Shown: positions 34,782-44,970 of the stretch, piece by piece | Layout of the letters: each line of letters starts with the position of its first letter | How positions within the stretch are numbered: position 1 is the first letter of the stretch | Assembly: GCF_002208135.1 (NCBI RefSeq) | Contig: NZ_CP021646.1 | Coordinates: 174,501 to 238,500, forward strand | Direction of reading: 5' to 3' | Length of the DNA: 64,000 nucleotides | Source of the DNA: Pseudoalteromonas piscicida | Lineage (GTDB): Bacteria > Pseudomonadota > Gammaproteobacteria > Enterobacterales > Alteromonadaceae | Made by a program: the position numbers and the translations under genes | The notes under the pieces: generated by a model | What the model was told of the DNA's origin: nothing | The model's database searches: none | Seen by the model: only the letters and a program-made list of their open reading frames with translations

Positions 34782-34823
34782 GTCGTCGGTTCACTCTTCA
34801 TAAATTAATGGCTCCCGCAACCA
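34782..34823 (+). repeat. 3'-half remnant of an initiator tRNA gene
   Basis: GTCGTCGGTTCA, then 16 unrelated bases in place of the T-stem 3' side, then GGCTCCCGCAACCA, the exact 3' end of the initiator tRNA. This complements the 5'-half units upstream. From here to the MCP gene (34824-35054) I see no gene or clear hairpin. Confidence 0.7.
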
Positions 34824-35054
34824 ATTTTTATTTGTACTGAGGTTTAAGCTATGTTCTATAGCTAGCCTACGTTTCTCTACACATTCTAAAACTCCCAAAA
34901 CTTAATTCTATTGATTCTGAAACCTAAGTCTTTACTTTGTAGATCATCGCCTCACTTTTCATATTTTCGGCATTAAACTTGGTATTACGAATATTTGTCT
35001 ATAACTCTTTATATGGTCTAGGCTTTTACTATCTCTTGTTTGAGGTGTATGAAG

Positions 35055-36644
35055 ATGGATTTACATAGTATTAGAGTCAAAAGTTCGTTGCCTACGGCTA
35101 TGTTGGCGATCGTATTATTATTTGTGTTTTTTGGTTTTTCTGTGTTGCTCAATAAAGTGCAATCGGCACTTGAGATCCAAACTGAAAACTATTTAAAAGC
35201 CGTGTCAGTGGTACTCAATGCGGATAGAGACTTTTATCAAGCTCAAGAAGCCTACCTCAAGTTATTAGCTGGTGAAGAGAGGTGGGCGGATTTTGAAGAA
35301 AACGCCGAGCAGGTTAAACAGCGTTATCAAAAGTATATTCAGTTTATGTCGCTCCACCAAAGTGAGCTTGGTAGTTTTGCAACTTTTGATGCGGACTTTC
35401 AACGTTGGTATCGCGTTACGGTGGCGAGTATTAAAGCCCCGACAGATAAAGCGCTTCAAACTGAGTCTGCTAAGTTATTTGGTGCAGTTCGTGATGTGCT
35501 TGATAAAGCAGGAGAATTAGCCGATGGTAAATCAGCTGCAAGTCGTGCGGTAGTCGTTTCTGAGGTAACTCAAATAAAGTGGGGGCTTGGTGTTGGTGCC
35601 TTGTTCCTACTTGGTATTGCTTGTTGGATTGCCTATTGGATCCCTCGTCAGCTAGCAAAGCAGATAAATTTTGTGTCGGATAGGATCTCTGAAATCGCCT
35701 CTGGAGATGGAGATTTAACAGGTCGCATTGAAATCAAAGGAAATGATGAGTTCGCAAAGCTGTCGCTAAACTTTAATCATTTTCTCGAAAGTTTACAGGC
35801 AATGGTCACAGCGCTTGTGAAAGATGGTGGCGAGCTGTCGAGTTTGTCGTCAAAACTCAGTCATTATGCTACACAGTGTCATGATTTAATCGACTCGCTT
35901 GGTAAGTCATCCCATACCATTGTTAGCGCGGTGCATCAGTTAAGTCACTCAAGCCAAGAAGTCTCGTCGGTCGCAGAAAACTCATTGAAAGAAGCTGAAG
36001 CTTCGCATCGCTACGCAGCACAAGGTAAAACGGTGCTGGCAGATTCAAAACAAAAAATCACTCATCTTGCTGATAATATGGAAGCAGCCCTCTCAAGTTC
36101 GTTAGCATTACAAAAAAATTCTGAAAATATTACGCAAGTGCTTGATGTCATTCGGGGGATCGCTGAGCAAACCAATTTATTAGCGCTCAACGCGGCAATT
36201 GAAGCGGCAAGAGCTGGTGAGCAAGGTCGTGGATTTGCAGTGGTAGCTGACGAGGTTAGGTCACTGGCCACTCGAACACAAGACAGCACTAATGATATTC
36301 AGAAGATGTTGGAAGCATTCTCACATAGCGTAGAAGACTCACAAAAGACTATTGAAGATGGTAAGCAGTATGTTGATGTTGCGGTAGAAAGTTTTGCGAA
36401 GGCAACGGAGTTATTGGAGTTAATTGCACAAAGTGCGGTGAAAGTGACTGAACTCTCAGAGCAAACCGCCCATGCAACTCAGCAGCAAAATGCAGTATCT
36501 ACCGAGATTAGCTGTAATCTCACCGATTTAAATGACAGAACATTGGATGGCGAGCGGTTGTCTGGGGAAACGCATCAAATTTCGAATGATGTGCTGCAAG
36601 TCACCAGTAAATTGGTGGATGAATTATCTCAGTTTAAAGTCTAA
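35055..36644 (+). CDS. Methyl-accepting chemotaxis protein
   Basis: The receptor of about 529 residues has a first membrane helix near 10-32, a periplasmic sensor of about 135 mostly helical residues, a second helix near 172-193, HAMP ([20 protein letters not shown]), and the signalling hairpin tip [20 protein letters not shown]. The ligand is unknown. Start chosen at ATG 35055 (GAGG 9 bases upstream); ATG 35049 is only 3 bases from it, and the TTG at 35040 is unlikely. It is monocistronic. Confidence 0.93.
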   Translation: MDLHSIRVKSSLPTAMLAIVLLFVFFGFSVLLNKVQSALEIQTENYLKAVSVVLNADRDFYQAQEAYLKLLAGEERWADFEENAEQVKQRYQKYIQFMSLHQSELGSFATFDADFQRWYRVTVASIKAPTDKALQTESAKLFGAVRDVLDKAGELADGKSAASRAVVVSEVTQIKWGLGVGALFLLGIACWIAYWIPRQLAKQINFVSDRISEIASGDGDLTGRIEIKGNDEFAKLSLNFNHFLESLQAMVTALVKDGGELSSLSSKLSHYATQCHDLIDSLGKSSHTIVSAVHQLSHSSQEVSSVAENSLKEAEASHRYAAQGKTVLADSKQKITHLADNMEAALSSSLALQKNSENITQVLDVIRGIAEQTNLLALNAAIEAARAGEQGRGFAVVADEVRSLATRTQDSTNDIQKMLEAFSHSVEDSQKTIEDGKQYVDVAVESFAKATELLELIAQSAVKVTELSEQTAHATQQQNAVSTEISCNLTDLNDRTLDGERLSGETHQISNDVLQVTSKLVDELSQFKV

Positions 36645-36651
36645 GGTATTG

Positions 36652-36677
36652 TAAGGTGTGCTGTTCGGCACACCTTA
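36652..36677. terminator. Stem-loop between the MCP and dipeptidase genes
   Basis: TAAGGTGTGC and GCACACCTTA form a perfect 10-bp stem with a 6-base loop between convergent genes. Neither strand has a good T run, so termination is likely but not certain. Confidence 0.5.
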
Positions 36678-36705
36678 TGAAATCTGGGGTCTAAATACTA
36701 ACACG

Positions 36706-37890
36706 CTATTTAGCAAACTTCTTTGCGTAAGCCTCGGCTTGTTTCCACACGCGGAGGGTATTCCCACCTAAAATCTTTTTGATATCAGCGTCGCTGTAGC
36801 CTCTATCCAAGAGACCTTGCACAAGATTTGGATACGTTGACACGTCTTTCAGGCCAACAGGTAGTGAGTCACCCACACCATCGTAATCTGAACCAATCCC
36901 TACATGATCTATCCCTATCAACTTAACGACGTGGTCAATGTGATCTAGCACTTGATCAAGCGTGGCAAATGGGAACGGATTTTTCGCTCTAAACGCAGCT
37001 CTAAAGTCGGTGCGATCTTTGTCTTTAGCTTCTTTTTGCGCTTCGTCACGCTTGTCATACCAAGCACCAGCTTTTGCCGTCACAAAGCTCGAGCCAAAGT
37101 TAATTTGGATCACGCCGCCATTTTCTGCCAAGGCTTTGAGCATTTCGTCATCCATATTGCGCTCGAAACCTGGTGTGTATTTTCGCAAGGATGAATGTGA
37201 AGCAACGACTGGTACTTTTGAGATGTCCATGACCTGATAAAAGGCGTCATCGGAAATATGTGATACATCAATGAGCATACCAATTTTGTTCATTTCAACC
37301 ACAAGCTCTTTACCAAATGGGCTTAAGCCTTTCCATTTACGGCGTACGTCATAAGATGAGTCAGAAATATGGTTGCTTTGCGAGTGTGCTAAGGTGATAT
37401 AGCGTACGCCACGATCATAAAAATGTTTAAGGTTCTTCATCTCACCTTCAATGGGTGAACCATTTTCCATGCCCATCGCGATAGACATAATACCATTGTC
37501 AAATTGCGCGTAAATGTCGTCGGTATTGTATGCCATTGCAAATTTATCTGGTGCGCGATGCGCTAAGGCTTCCATACCGTCAATCAGTTGATTGGCGAGT
37601 TGATAGCTTTTACCTTTACCCTCAAATTCCAAGTTAGCTGGAATATAAATAGACATAAATGGTGCATTAAGACCACCTTTTACCGCGCGAGGGTAGTCAA
37701 AATCACCGCCTTCGGTTGCTTGACTAACATCATCCCATTTACTTTGAATGCGGTATGGAACGTCGATGTGTGTATCAATTAGGATGTTATCGTGAGCGAG
37801 TTTAACCGCGCGCTCAGAGGCTTTGTATTCAGTTGCATAAGCTGTAGAAACAGCCAGCGCTAGGGCGCAAAGAGCAGTGCCGAGCTTCAT
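36706..37890 (-). CDS. Membrane (renal-type) dipeptidase, peptidase family M19
   Basis: The 394-residue enzyme has a signal peptide (1-19, ending STAYA) and the M19 zinc residues: IDTHIDVPYR (His-x-Asp), the Glu in MGMENGSP, IDVSHIS and VVASHSS, then IGSDYDGV near the C terminus. The family hydrolyses dipeptides, often with D-residues, and some beta-lactams. It is exported, so it probably works on peptides in the periplasm. It is monocistronic. Confidence 0.93.
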   Translation of the reverse strand: MKLGTALCALALAVSTAYATEYKASERAVKLAHDNILIDTHIDVPYRIQSKWDDVSQATEGGDFDYPRAVKGGLNAPFMSIYIPANLEFEGKGKSYQLANQLIDGMEALAHRAPDKFAMAYNTDDIYAQFDNGIMSIAMGMENGSPIEGEMKNLKHFYDRGVRYITLAHSQSNHISDSSYDVRRKWKGLSPFGKELVVEMNKIGMLIDVSHISDDAFYQVMDISKVPVVASHSSLRKYTPGFERNMDDEMLKALAENGGVIQINFGSSFVTAKAGAWYDKRDEAQKEAKDKDRTDFRAAFRAKNPFPFATLDQVLDHIDHVVKLIGIDHVGIGSDYDGVGDSLPVGLKDVSTYPNLVQGLLDRGYSDADIKKILGGNTLRVWKQAEAYAKKFAK

Positions 37891-38067
37891 AAGATTGCCT
37901 TTCCTTTATAGTTATAGAAATTTGATTGTAACAAGTATACGTTCATCCTCAATATTTTGCGTTTATCACTTTCTTTTACCGCTCGTCATTATCTACAACT
38001 CGAGTGACGTAGATCTCGTTATTATTTTTTTCAGACAAAACAAGTAATGAAAATAAAGGAAATAAAA

Positions 38068-38709
38068 ATGAGAGCGTCACTAAAAAAGAAAACACAAGCT
38101 ATGTTATCACTTGCTCTATTGTTGGCTGGAACTACTGCACAAGCCAGTACATTTGAGGAAAATATCAGTGTTGAAGCGTCAAATGTCATGACAGGAGGCT
38201 TCGGTATCGATGCAATTTATATAGATGTAGATAATGCAGTGGCTGACTTTGGTCTAGGGCTCAATTACCGTAGGGCAATTGATATTACTCCAACAAAGTC
38301 CAGCTTCGTTGATACTGCTACCGCTTATTTTCGAGTAGATTACCGAATTGCTTCAAAAGAGCAGAACACGATTGAGCAGAAGGAAATGGAGTTTGGTTTG
38401 AATTTAACCTTTTCTGACTCATTGCAAGTATTTGCAGAAGTTGGTGTGTTATATGATAGCTTAGAGCTTTCTGGTCACGCTTCAACTACACAATATGATA
38501 CATCAGCTTTAGGTATGCGTTTTAATTATTTGGATGATTTTACAATTGTACCAGCTATCGAATACAGAAGTAGCGATTTAACAAGCGACTTTGGATATTC
38601 TATCACGTTTGAGAAAAAATCCTCAGAGGAAGGAATTAAGCCAAGTTATGGTTATAAGCAAATTGGTGATGAGAAGAGTGTATTTGTTAACTTGCTTTAT
38701 CGTTTTTAA
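38068..38709 (+). CDS. Putative outer-membrane beta-barrel protein
   Basis: The product, about 213 residues, has a signal peptide (cleavage after TAQA), alternating amphipathic strands and a C-terminal phenylalanine (VFVNLLYRF), the signature of Bam-inserted barrels. I do not recognise a family. ATG 38068 is preferred because AAGGA lies upstream; the ATG at 38047 has none. It lies just upstream of the LytS/LytTR pair, with unknown relation. Confidence 0.7.
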   Translation: MRASLKKKTQAMLSLALLLAGTTAQASTFEENISVEASNVMTGGFGIDAIYIDVDNAVADFGLGLNYRRAIDITPTKSSFVDTATAYFRVDYRIASKEQNTIEQKEMEFGLNLTFSDSLQVFAEVGVLYDSLELSGHASTTQYDTSALGMRFNYLDDFTIVPAIEYRSSDLTSDFGYSITFEKKSSEEGIKPSYGYKQIGDEKSVFVNLLYRF

Positions 38710-38826
38710 TTGCAGCAAAGGTTACCTATCTAGTTTGCTTCTTTGGGACAAATTTTGCGGTACTATTTTTTTATTTTCAGTATGATGGCCTCCAATCAGA
38801 TAAAAGGTAATAAGAGGAGGCCACCG

Positions 38827-39902
38827 ATGCGTGCATATTGGAAGTGTCAGATTTTTGTGTTCTTAGCCATGATCTCTACCAACATGTTTACTGTAATATT
38901 AATGTTTGATCTCGGTGATGAAAGATTATTTTTATTGTTCCTTCGCACAACACTAGGCGCGCTTAGCTTTGTATTAATTAGTCACTTTGTGCTACGTAAT
39001 TTTGCGAAACGGTGGGCAGTATACCAAGGTAAAGCAAGAGCGAGCCTTCCTGCATTGATGCTGATATCACTCATTTGTGCCCCTTTGCATTTTGCGCTCG
39101 GCGTAAAACTTGTGAAACAGGTTGTCACAATAGAAAGTACAGAAAAAGTGTCGAGTATAAGAATTCATGACAACGATGAAGCACTCGGGGGGAGAAAGTA
39201 AAAACGAGTGATCTGGCTATACTACTATTTTACATCGGTTACTATTGGCTTTGGTCAGGTTGCTATTTGGGGATTGTTACAAGACGGGAAAAGAGAGTGT
39301 TAGCAAAGCAACTTCAAGAGCAACAGTTAGCCAATCTTATGAATCAGGTAAACCCTCACTTCCTTTTCAATTCCTTGAACACGATCCGAGCGTTGATTTA
39401 TCAAGATAAAGATAAGGCAGCTGAAGTGGTAACTCAGCTGTCAGAGCTGTTTCGCTACAACTTAATGCAAGATATGCGAGCATTAGTCACTTTAAAAGAA
39501 GAGTGGAAGGTATGTGAAGATTTTCTAGGGATAGAACAAGTACGACTTGGTAAGCGCTTATCGGTTACAACTCAGGAATTAGAGAGTTTTTACGATATTC
39601 GTATCCCTAGTATGTCGCTATTTACTTTGTTAGAAAATGCGGTGAAGCACGGCATTGCACATTTGCCAAACGGAGGAAAGATTGCAATTCAAGTGGTCAG
39701 AAAAGCGCAAAATGTTCACATCTCAGTGACTAATCCGTATGATGCCACGCGTGTTCAAACAGGTACCCAGCAGGGGCTAAAGAACATTCAAGCGCGGTTA
39801 GCGTTGATGTATAACAATAGTGCAAAGTTAACAGTCAATGATGGAGGTGGGCTTTTCCACGCCACATTGGAGATCCCGTATGAATCAAAAAAAAATAATT
39901 AA
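38827..39902 (+). pseudogene. LytS/AlgZ-type sensor histidine kinase, apparently frameshifted
   Basis: The first frame (from ATG 38827, with AGGAGG 6 bases upstream) encodes three membrane helices and stops at 39201. The second frame encodes the His_kinase domain with the key NPHFLFNSLNTIRAL and the ATPase segment LLENAVKHGI. Adding one G to the G6 tract at 39187-39192 joins them (ALGGEKVKTSDLAILLFYIG) into a 358-residue kinase with a fourth helix. The downstream response regulator is intact and overlaps the end. Either a real mutation or an assembly error. Confidence 0.8.
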
Positions 39903-40608
39903 TGTGATGTTGATTGACGATGAGCCGTTAGCAAGAGTGGAATTAAATCGCTTGCTAAAAGCGCATCCACAAGTGAAAGTCGTTGCTGAAGCTGAAAACA
40001 TCATGGAAGCTATACAATTGCTTGAACTACATGCAGTTGATGCATTATTTTTGGATATTGAAATGCCAGGAGGCACCGGTATTGAGTTAGCGCAGCAACT
40101 GCAAGGTGAAATACCGATTGTGTTTTGTACTGCGTACAACGAGTTTGCTGTCGACGCTTTTTCCCTCAATGCAGTTGATTACTTATTGAAACCTGTGGTG
40201 GCCAATCGACTACAAACAGCAGTCGACAAGCTTCTGGCTTTGACTGATGAAAGCGCATCGGTTGCACTTGAGGATGAGTTTAAACTGATGGTAAAGATCG
40301 CAGATAAAATGAAGATTATTCAGCTTGGTGATATTACGCGTTTTGAGAGCATTGGTAATCATGCCGCTATTTACACTGCTCAGGGTAAAGCTTACCTTCA
40401 TAGCTCGTTATCTAAAATTGAAAGTAGGCTTAACCCTAACCACTACTTCCGTGCAAGTCGTAGTGATATTATTCGCTTGGACGCCATTGAAGAGTTAGAA
40501 GAAACGATTAACTATGGCTTGCAAGCAATGCTCACCTTTGGTGGTGAAGTTGAAATCTCTCGCCGACAAGCGGCTAAACTTAAAAAGCAGATGAGTTTGG
40601 CGCTATAG
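39880..40608 (+). CDS. LytTR-family response regulator
   Basis: The protein, about 242 residues, has a receiver (IDDEPLARVEL; phospho-acceptor Asp in ALFLDIEMPGGTG; Lys in LLKPV) and a LytTR DNA-binding domain (HYFRASRSDIIRLDAI). ATG 39880 is chosen because GGAG is 7 bases upstream and it overlaps the kinase stop by 23 bp. It is the partner of the LytS-type kinase. Targets are unknown; the upstream outer-membrane gene is a candidate. Confidence 0.9.
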   Translation: MNQKKIINVMLIDDEPLARVELNRLLKAHPQVKVVAEAENIMEAIQLLELHAVDALFLDIEMPGGTGIELAQQLQGEIPIVFCTAYNEFAVDAFSLNAVDYLLKPVVANRLQTAVDKLLALTDESASVALEDEFKLMVKIADKMKIIQLGDITRFESIGNHAAIYTAQGKAYLHSSLSKIESRLNPNHYFRASRSDIIRLDAIEELEETINYGLQAMLTFGGEVEISRRQAAKLKKQMSLAL

Positions 40609-40611
40609 CGC

Positions 40612-40869
40612 CTACTCTATGCTTTGATATTCATAATCTTCTTGCGCTTGCATGGCGTGAAACTGTTGCTTACTCACAATATTGACAGATTCATGTAATT
40701 CCGAGAAAACGATCAGCGCTTCTCCGGATTTTAGCTGTGCTTTCACTTGCGCTACTTTGCTCTCGGTACTGACTTCAGTATCGCCATAGTCTGTTCCTTC
40801 ACGCAGCACATAGTGCTCAATAAGGTTGTCCAGCGTCTCTTGTGGAAGTTGTTGATAGGGAATGAGCAT
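40612..40869 (-). CDS. yheU: YheU family protein
   Basis: The 85-residue protein matches YheU (UPF0270) in [29 protein letters not shown] and SELHESVNI. The function is unknown. It follows yheT by 2 bp and forms the yheT-yheU pair found in E. coli. It ends 3 bp from the convergent LytTR gene. Confidence 0.92.
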   Translation of the reverse strand: MLIPYQQLPQETLDNLIEHYVLREGTDYGDTEVSTESKVAQVKAQLKSGEALIVFSELHESVNIVSKQQFHAMQAQEDYEYQSIE

Positions 40870-40871
40870 AA

Positions 40872-41879
40872 CTACTTAGCCTTACTATAAATTTGCTGTA
40901 AATATTGAGGGATAACGCTTTCTAGCCAAAATTTGGGTTTAAAGGGGTTACTTCCCGAAATAAAACCAACGTGACCACCATGCTGACTCACAGCAAGCGT
41001 CACTGGTGAATTAACCTGAGCGGCCGTAGGCACGGCTTGTGATGATAACATAGGGTCATCTGCGGCGTGGATCAGGAGCGTTGGTGTCGTGATCTGGGTT
41101 AAGTAGGGCTGCGAACTTGCTTGCGCGTAATAGTCTTCCGCGCCGTTAAAGCCATGCAGCGGTGCAGTTATCTTATCGTCAAATTGCCATAGGTCATCAA
41201 TAGCATAAAGGGCAGGCTTGTCTATCTTAATTTGCGACTGGATGGTGTCTAGCTTACGTGAAAATGACTTCTTCATTCTGTCTAGCAAATATTTTTGATA
41301 GAGCTTGAAGCAGCTCTTTCTGATCACCTGACAAGAGGAAGAAAGGTGATAAGGTGCCGAGACGATGACGCCTGCCTCAAGACCGCTTTGCGATTTGGTT
41401 TCTCCCAAGTATTTGGCAAGTACATTGCCACCGAGCGAGAAACCAACCGCAAACAATGGCCGTTTAGGAAAACGGGCTTTTAGCGTGTCTATAAAAAAGC
41501 CAAGATCTGAGGTTTCGCCGCTATGATAAGCTCTGGCTTGGCGATTCACTTCACGTGAGCAGTTGCGAAAATGCATCAGTACTGCATCAAAACCATGGTG
41601 TACCAACGATTTTAATAGGCCTTTTGCATAAAAGCTGTTGATATTGCCCTCTAGCCCATGCAATACCACAACCAACGGTGCCGATTTATCGCCGTGTGTT
41701 GCCCATGCGAGTTCTAAAAAGTCATCGTCTGGTGTGTCTAGTGTTTCATAGTCGACGGGCACTTGTAATCTAGGCCTAAAGAATCGCGGAAGTATGGTTT
41801 GGGCATGGCGGTTGCGCATCCACCAAGCGGGTTTAAATTCGTAATTATCGGCTGTTATTGTTTTCATGGCTTGATTCAT
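40872..41879 (-). CDS. yheT: Alpha/beta hydrolase YheT
   Basis: This alpha/beta hydrolase has oxyanion-region [11 protein letters not shown], nucleophile elbow [15 protein letters not shown], acid ADDPML and catalytic His in QHGGHVGFI, the order in YheT/EMB8. I chose the ATG at about 41879 ([20 protein letters not shown]) because the earlier in-frame start at 41948 adds 23 residues unlike the family; the later ATG four codons on is also possible. The substrate is unknown. Confidence 0.88.
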   Translation of the reverse strand: MNQAMKTITADNYEFKPAWWMRNRHAQTILPRFFRPRLQVPVDYETLDTPDDDFLELAWATHGDKSAPLVVVLHGLEGNINSFYAKGLLKSLVHHGFDAVLMHFRNCSREVNRQARAYHSGETSDLGFFIDTLKARFPKRPLFAVGFSLGGNVLAKYLGETKSQSGLEAGVIVSAPYHLSSSCQVIRKSCFKLYQKYLLDRMKKSFSRKLDTIQSQIKIDKPALYAIDDLWQFDDKITAPLHGFNGAEDYYAQASSQPYLTQITTPTLLIHAADDPMLSSQAVPTAAQVNSPVTLAVSQHGGHVGFISGSNPFKPKFWLESVIPQYLQQIYSKAK

Positions 41880-41993
41880 AATAGAAACTGCGTCTTTTTG
41901 AAGACTGCTCGCAAAGCAAAGAAAGGAAGTTATCCAGTTGCAAAACACGTTTTAGCCAGTTTAACGTATTATCAGGTGAGGGTTAAGCAAATA

Positions 41994-42028
41994 AAAAGCA
42001 CCCGACCAGTAAACTGATAAGGTGCTTT
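41994..42028 (-). terminator. Minus-strand terminator downstream of the DUF3149 gene
   Basis: On the minus strand AAAGCACC pairs with GGTGCTTT, with an inner CAGT/ACTG stem, followed by TTTTTATTT. It lies about 100 bp beyond the stop of the small gene at 42127 and before yheT. Confidence 0.65.
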
Positions 42029-42126
42029 GTGCGTCGTGCTTAATTCTGCAAGTTGGGGAACTACATCGAGCCGATCTTCTACTACTTATTCTTCAATCGC
42101 CTCAAGGTAATACTTATAAATCTGTT

Positions 42127-42273
42127 CTATTGTTCGTTAGGTACTTCAGCGTCCATGACTTTTTTAATAAAAAAGTAGACGTAATAACAGCACAGCAAAA
42201 TTACAATCCCTAAAAAGCCAAAAGACAGAAACAACACAGGGTCGGAAAAAAAGTCTCTAAAGAATACGTTCAT
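42127..42273 (-). CDS. Small membrane protein, DUF3149-like
   Basis: The 48-residue product begins MNVFFRDFFSDPVLFLSFGF and has one membrane helix (about residues 12-36) and a charged tail, like DUF3149 proteins of marine gammaproteobacteria. The ATG at 42273 has a perfect GGAGG 7 bases upstream. FNR-like boxes lie upstream, suggesting control by oxygen (inference). Function unknown. Confidence 0.75.
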   Translation of the reverse strand: MNVFFRDFFSDPVLFLSFGFLGIVILLCCYYVYFFIKKVMDAEVPNEQ

Positions 42274-42331
42274 GGCTGTGCCTCCTAATTTGTCGATGAG
42301 TAAATAGTAGTGGAGGTCTGGGGTGCTTGAT

Positions 42332-42396
42332 ATGATCAAGATCAAGTTTCAATCCTGAGTGAAATTAAACCTAGGCAAAGGCTTGATCTCGATCAG
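42332..42396 (-). promoter_or_regulatory. Pair of FNR-like boxes upstream of the DUF3149 gene
   Basis: Minus-strand TTGATCTTGATCAT (42345-42332) and plus-strand TTGATCTCGATCAG (42383-42396) each match TTGAT-N4-ATCAA with one mismatch. They sit 59-124 bp before the small gene. No strong -10 was identified, so the assignment is tentative. Confidence 0.45.
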
Positions 42397-42468
42397 GTTT
42401 TAGACCTGAATGGGATAAATCGCAGGTTTTTTATATTTCGTTATCCGAAGCTTTGGTTAGTTAATGAC

Positions 42469-42918
42469 TTAACAATCGGTCGTGTTGAATAAAACTGAGT
42501 ATTCACTCGGACTCAAATAGAACAGCACATTGCTATCTGATTGCAGTGGAGCAAGAGAAAAGCGTTTTAATGTCTCCAGCAATAGCGCTTGTTGGCGCTT
42601 TTCAAGCTCAAGCTCTGCCGCTAGCATTGCTGCTCGCAACTTTTTATAGTCTTCGTAGTCTTGATGATGTGCTTTGAGTGTAGTTCGGATAGCGCGTTGA
42701 GGTTGTAGCACAGCCTCGTCAAATTGCTTAGCAGTATGTACGAGTGCAGTGAAAGTGCTGGGGCTAATCGTCAGTGTTAGGCTATCTAAGTAGCAAAGTA
42801 ACAAACACAGGTTGATATTTTTGCCTGCAGTATCCTGCAAATTCAGCAGCCGCGATTGCATTTGTGGGCGGCTGTAGAATTCACAGGCGAACTGCCAAAA
42901 GTCTTCACGACTTAGCAT
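42469..42918 (-). CDS. TIGR02444 family protein
   Basis: The 149-residue protein fits the TIGR02444 (DUF2390) family: FWQFACEFYSRPQMQSRLL, then NLQDTAGKNINLCLLLCYLD, then a helical C-terminal half. The function is unknown. It overlaps the end of yheS by 7 bp and so belongs to that transcription unit. Confidence 0.85.
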   Translation of the reverse strand: MLSREDFWQFACEFYSRPQMQSRLLNLQDTAGKNINLCLLLCYLDSLTLTISPSTFTALVHTAKQFDEAVLQPQRAIRTTLKAHHQDYEDYKKLRAAMLAAELELEKRQQALLLETLKRFSLAPLQSDSNVLFYLSPSEYSVLFNTTDC

Positions 42919-44840
42919 ATCTCTCCAGTCTCATCGAAATGGTTTTGCTTTTCTTCCAATTCTTCCAATGCCATTAATAAGTTTTCTTCTGTGTCATTAA
43001 GCTCAGGTGTTATCTTGGCTTGCTTTGCCAGCAAGTCACTCAATTTTGCTTTGTTCTCGTCCGTGTATAGGCTGTTGTCAGCCAAGGCTTGCTCAATTTC
43101 ATCTGCTTGCTCAGTTAGCTTATCGAGTTGTTTCTCGAGCTTTTCAATCGACTTTTTCAACGGTTGAATGGCTTTCCTGAATTCGGCTTCAAGACGCTTT
43201 TGCTCTTTACGATTGGCGTTAGAGTTTTGCTTTGGTTCAGCCTCTGGATCACTTGGCTTCGCTTGCTCTTTATTGGCGTTCATTAGCCATTGATAATAGG
43301 CATCTAAGTCATAGCCGAACTGAGAAACGGTTCCATTGTCAACTAAATAGTACTCGTCAGCGGTATTTTTCAGCATATGGCGATCGTGGGAAACCGTTAC
43401 CATCGCCCCCTCAAAACCTTGTAAAGCCATCACGAGTGCATGTCGCATTTCTAAATCCAAGTGGTTGGTCGGCTCATCGAGTAACAGTAAGTTCGGCTTT
43501 TGATACACCAGCATCGCGAGTACGAGTCGTGCTTTTTCGCCACCAGAAAACGGCGCAACGGGTTCTAGGGCCTTATCGCCATGAAAAGCAAAACCACCCA
43601 AGAAATCACGAATGAGCTGCTCTGGCACTTTAGGGTCTAGACGCTGAATGTGGGTAACTGCACTGGCTTCAAGATCGAGAGATTCAAGCTGATGCTGAGC
43701 AAAATAGCCAACATTTAACCCTTGATGTTGAAATACTTCTCCAGCTTGTGGGGTTAAATCGCCGGCAAGCAGCTTAATGAGTGTCGATTTACCTGCGCCA
43801 TTACGGCCCAGTAACGCAATACGGCTACCTGGGACTAGGTTAAGCTTGATGTCATGCAAAATGGTGACGTTACCATAACCAGCTTTGGCTTGCTCCAGTG
43901 TCATCAGGGGATTAGGCAAGCTTGTTGGATCTGCAAATTCGAAATTAAATGGTGAGTCTGCATGAGCAGGCGCGAGCATTTCCATGCGTTCAAGGGCTTT
44001 TACGCGACTTTGCGCTTGTTTTGCTTTACTTGCCTTCGCTTTAAAGCGAGTAATAAATTTCTCTAAATGTGCAATCGTTTCTTGTTGCTTCTCGTAAAGC
44101 GCTTGGTGCTGTGCCATGCGCTCGGCTTTTTGACGCTCAAACTGAGAATAGTGACCTTTATAAACGTTGATCTGTTGTTGATCGATATGCCAAATCTCAC
44201 CAACGACCGCATCTAAAAATTCGCGGTCGTGAGAAATAAGCACGAGTGTACCTTGATAAGCACGCAAAAAGCGTTCTAGCCAATAAACAGCGTCCAAGTC
44301 CAAGTGGTTGGTTGGCTCATCCAGAAGCAATAAATCGGCATCGCGGATCAGCGCTTGTGCAAGGTTCAAGCGCATGCGCCAACCACCAGAAAAGTCGCTA
44401 ACGGCAAACTCAATCTGTTCATTGCTAAAACCAAGGCCATGGAGTAACTCACCGGCTTTAGCTTCAATACTATACCCTTTGATGTTCTCTAGCTGCTGGT
44501 GTGCTTTTGCTTGTAGTTCACCATCACCATCTCGTTCTGCTTGTTGTAGTTGCGTTCTCAGTACATAGTATTCAGGGTGTCCCTGTAGTACATATTCGAG
44601 TGCGCTAATGGAGAGGGCTGGGGTTTCTTGTTTTACCGAAGCAATAGACCAGTCTTTTGGAATAGAAAAATCACCAGAATCGAGTTGCAGCTCACCTTTT
44701 AGCAGCGCAAAGAGAGATGATTTACCACAGCCATTGGCGCCGACAAGACCCGCCTTATGTTGTGGATAAAGCGTTGCATTTGCTTGTTTTAGCAGTGTTT
44801 TACTGCCACGAAGTAGCTCGATATCAGAGAGTTGGATCAT
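42912..44840 (-). CDS. yheS: ABC-F ATPase YheS
   Basis: The 642-residue protein has two ABC cassettes without membrane helices: Walker A GANGCGKSS and GRNGAGKST, signatures DFSGGWRMR and FSGGEKARL, Walker B LLLLDEPTNHLDL in both, a linker of ~80 residues (KAKQAQSRVKALERMEMLAPAH) and a long coiled-coil C terminus. It is an ABC-F translation factor that acts at the ribosomal E site. Length is close to E. coli YheS (637). Confidence 0.94.
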   Translation of the reverse strand: MIQLSDIELLRGSKTLLKQANATLYPQHKAGLVGANGCGKSSLFALLKGELQLDSGDFSIPKDWSIASVKQETPALSISALEYVLQGHPEYYVLRTQLQQAERDGDGELQAKAHQQLENIKGYSIEAKAGELLHGLGFSNEQIEFAVSDFSGGWRMRLNLAQALIRDADLLLLDEPTNHLDLDAVYWLERFLRAYQGTLVLISHDREFLDAVVGEIWHIDQQQINVYKGHYSQFERQKAERMAQHQALYEKQQETIAHLEKFITRFKAKASKAKQAQSRVKALERMEMLAPAHADSPFNFEFADPTSLPNPLMTLEQAKAGYGNVTILHDIKLNLVPGSRIALLGRNGAGKSTLIKLLAGDLTPQAGEVFQHQGLNVGYFAQHQLESLDLEASAVTHIQRLDPKVPEQLIRDFLGGFAFHGDKALEPVAPFSGGEKARLVLAMLVYQKPNLLLLDEPTNHLDLEMRHALVMALQGFEGAMVTVSHDRHMLKNTADEYYLVDNGTVSQFGYDLDAYYQWLMNANKEQAKPSDPEAEPKQNSNANRKEQKRLEAEFRKAIQPLKKSIEKLEKQLDKLTEQADEIEQALADNSLYTDENKAKLSDLLAKQAKITPELNDTEENLLMALEELEEKQNHFDETGEIC

Positions 44841-44970
44841 AATTCTAAAAGTCTGCTTAAATTGCGCGCATCATAGCACGGATCCAATCCCTTACTCCAA
44901 GCGTATCATGACAAATAAAATTAGGATAAAATGACAAACCTTAAACTCGGTGTTCATTAGAGGTGTAGAG

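Noticed and set aside
42332..42346. CRP site upstream of the small membrane protein gene
   Set aside because: The half-sites TTGAT and ATCA lack the TGTGA core, so an FNR-like assignment fits better.
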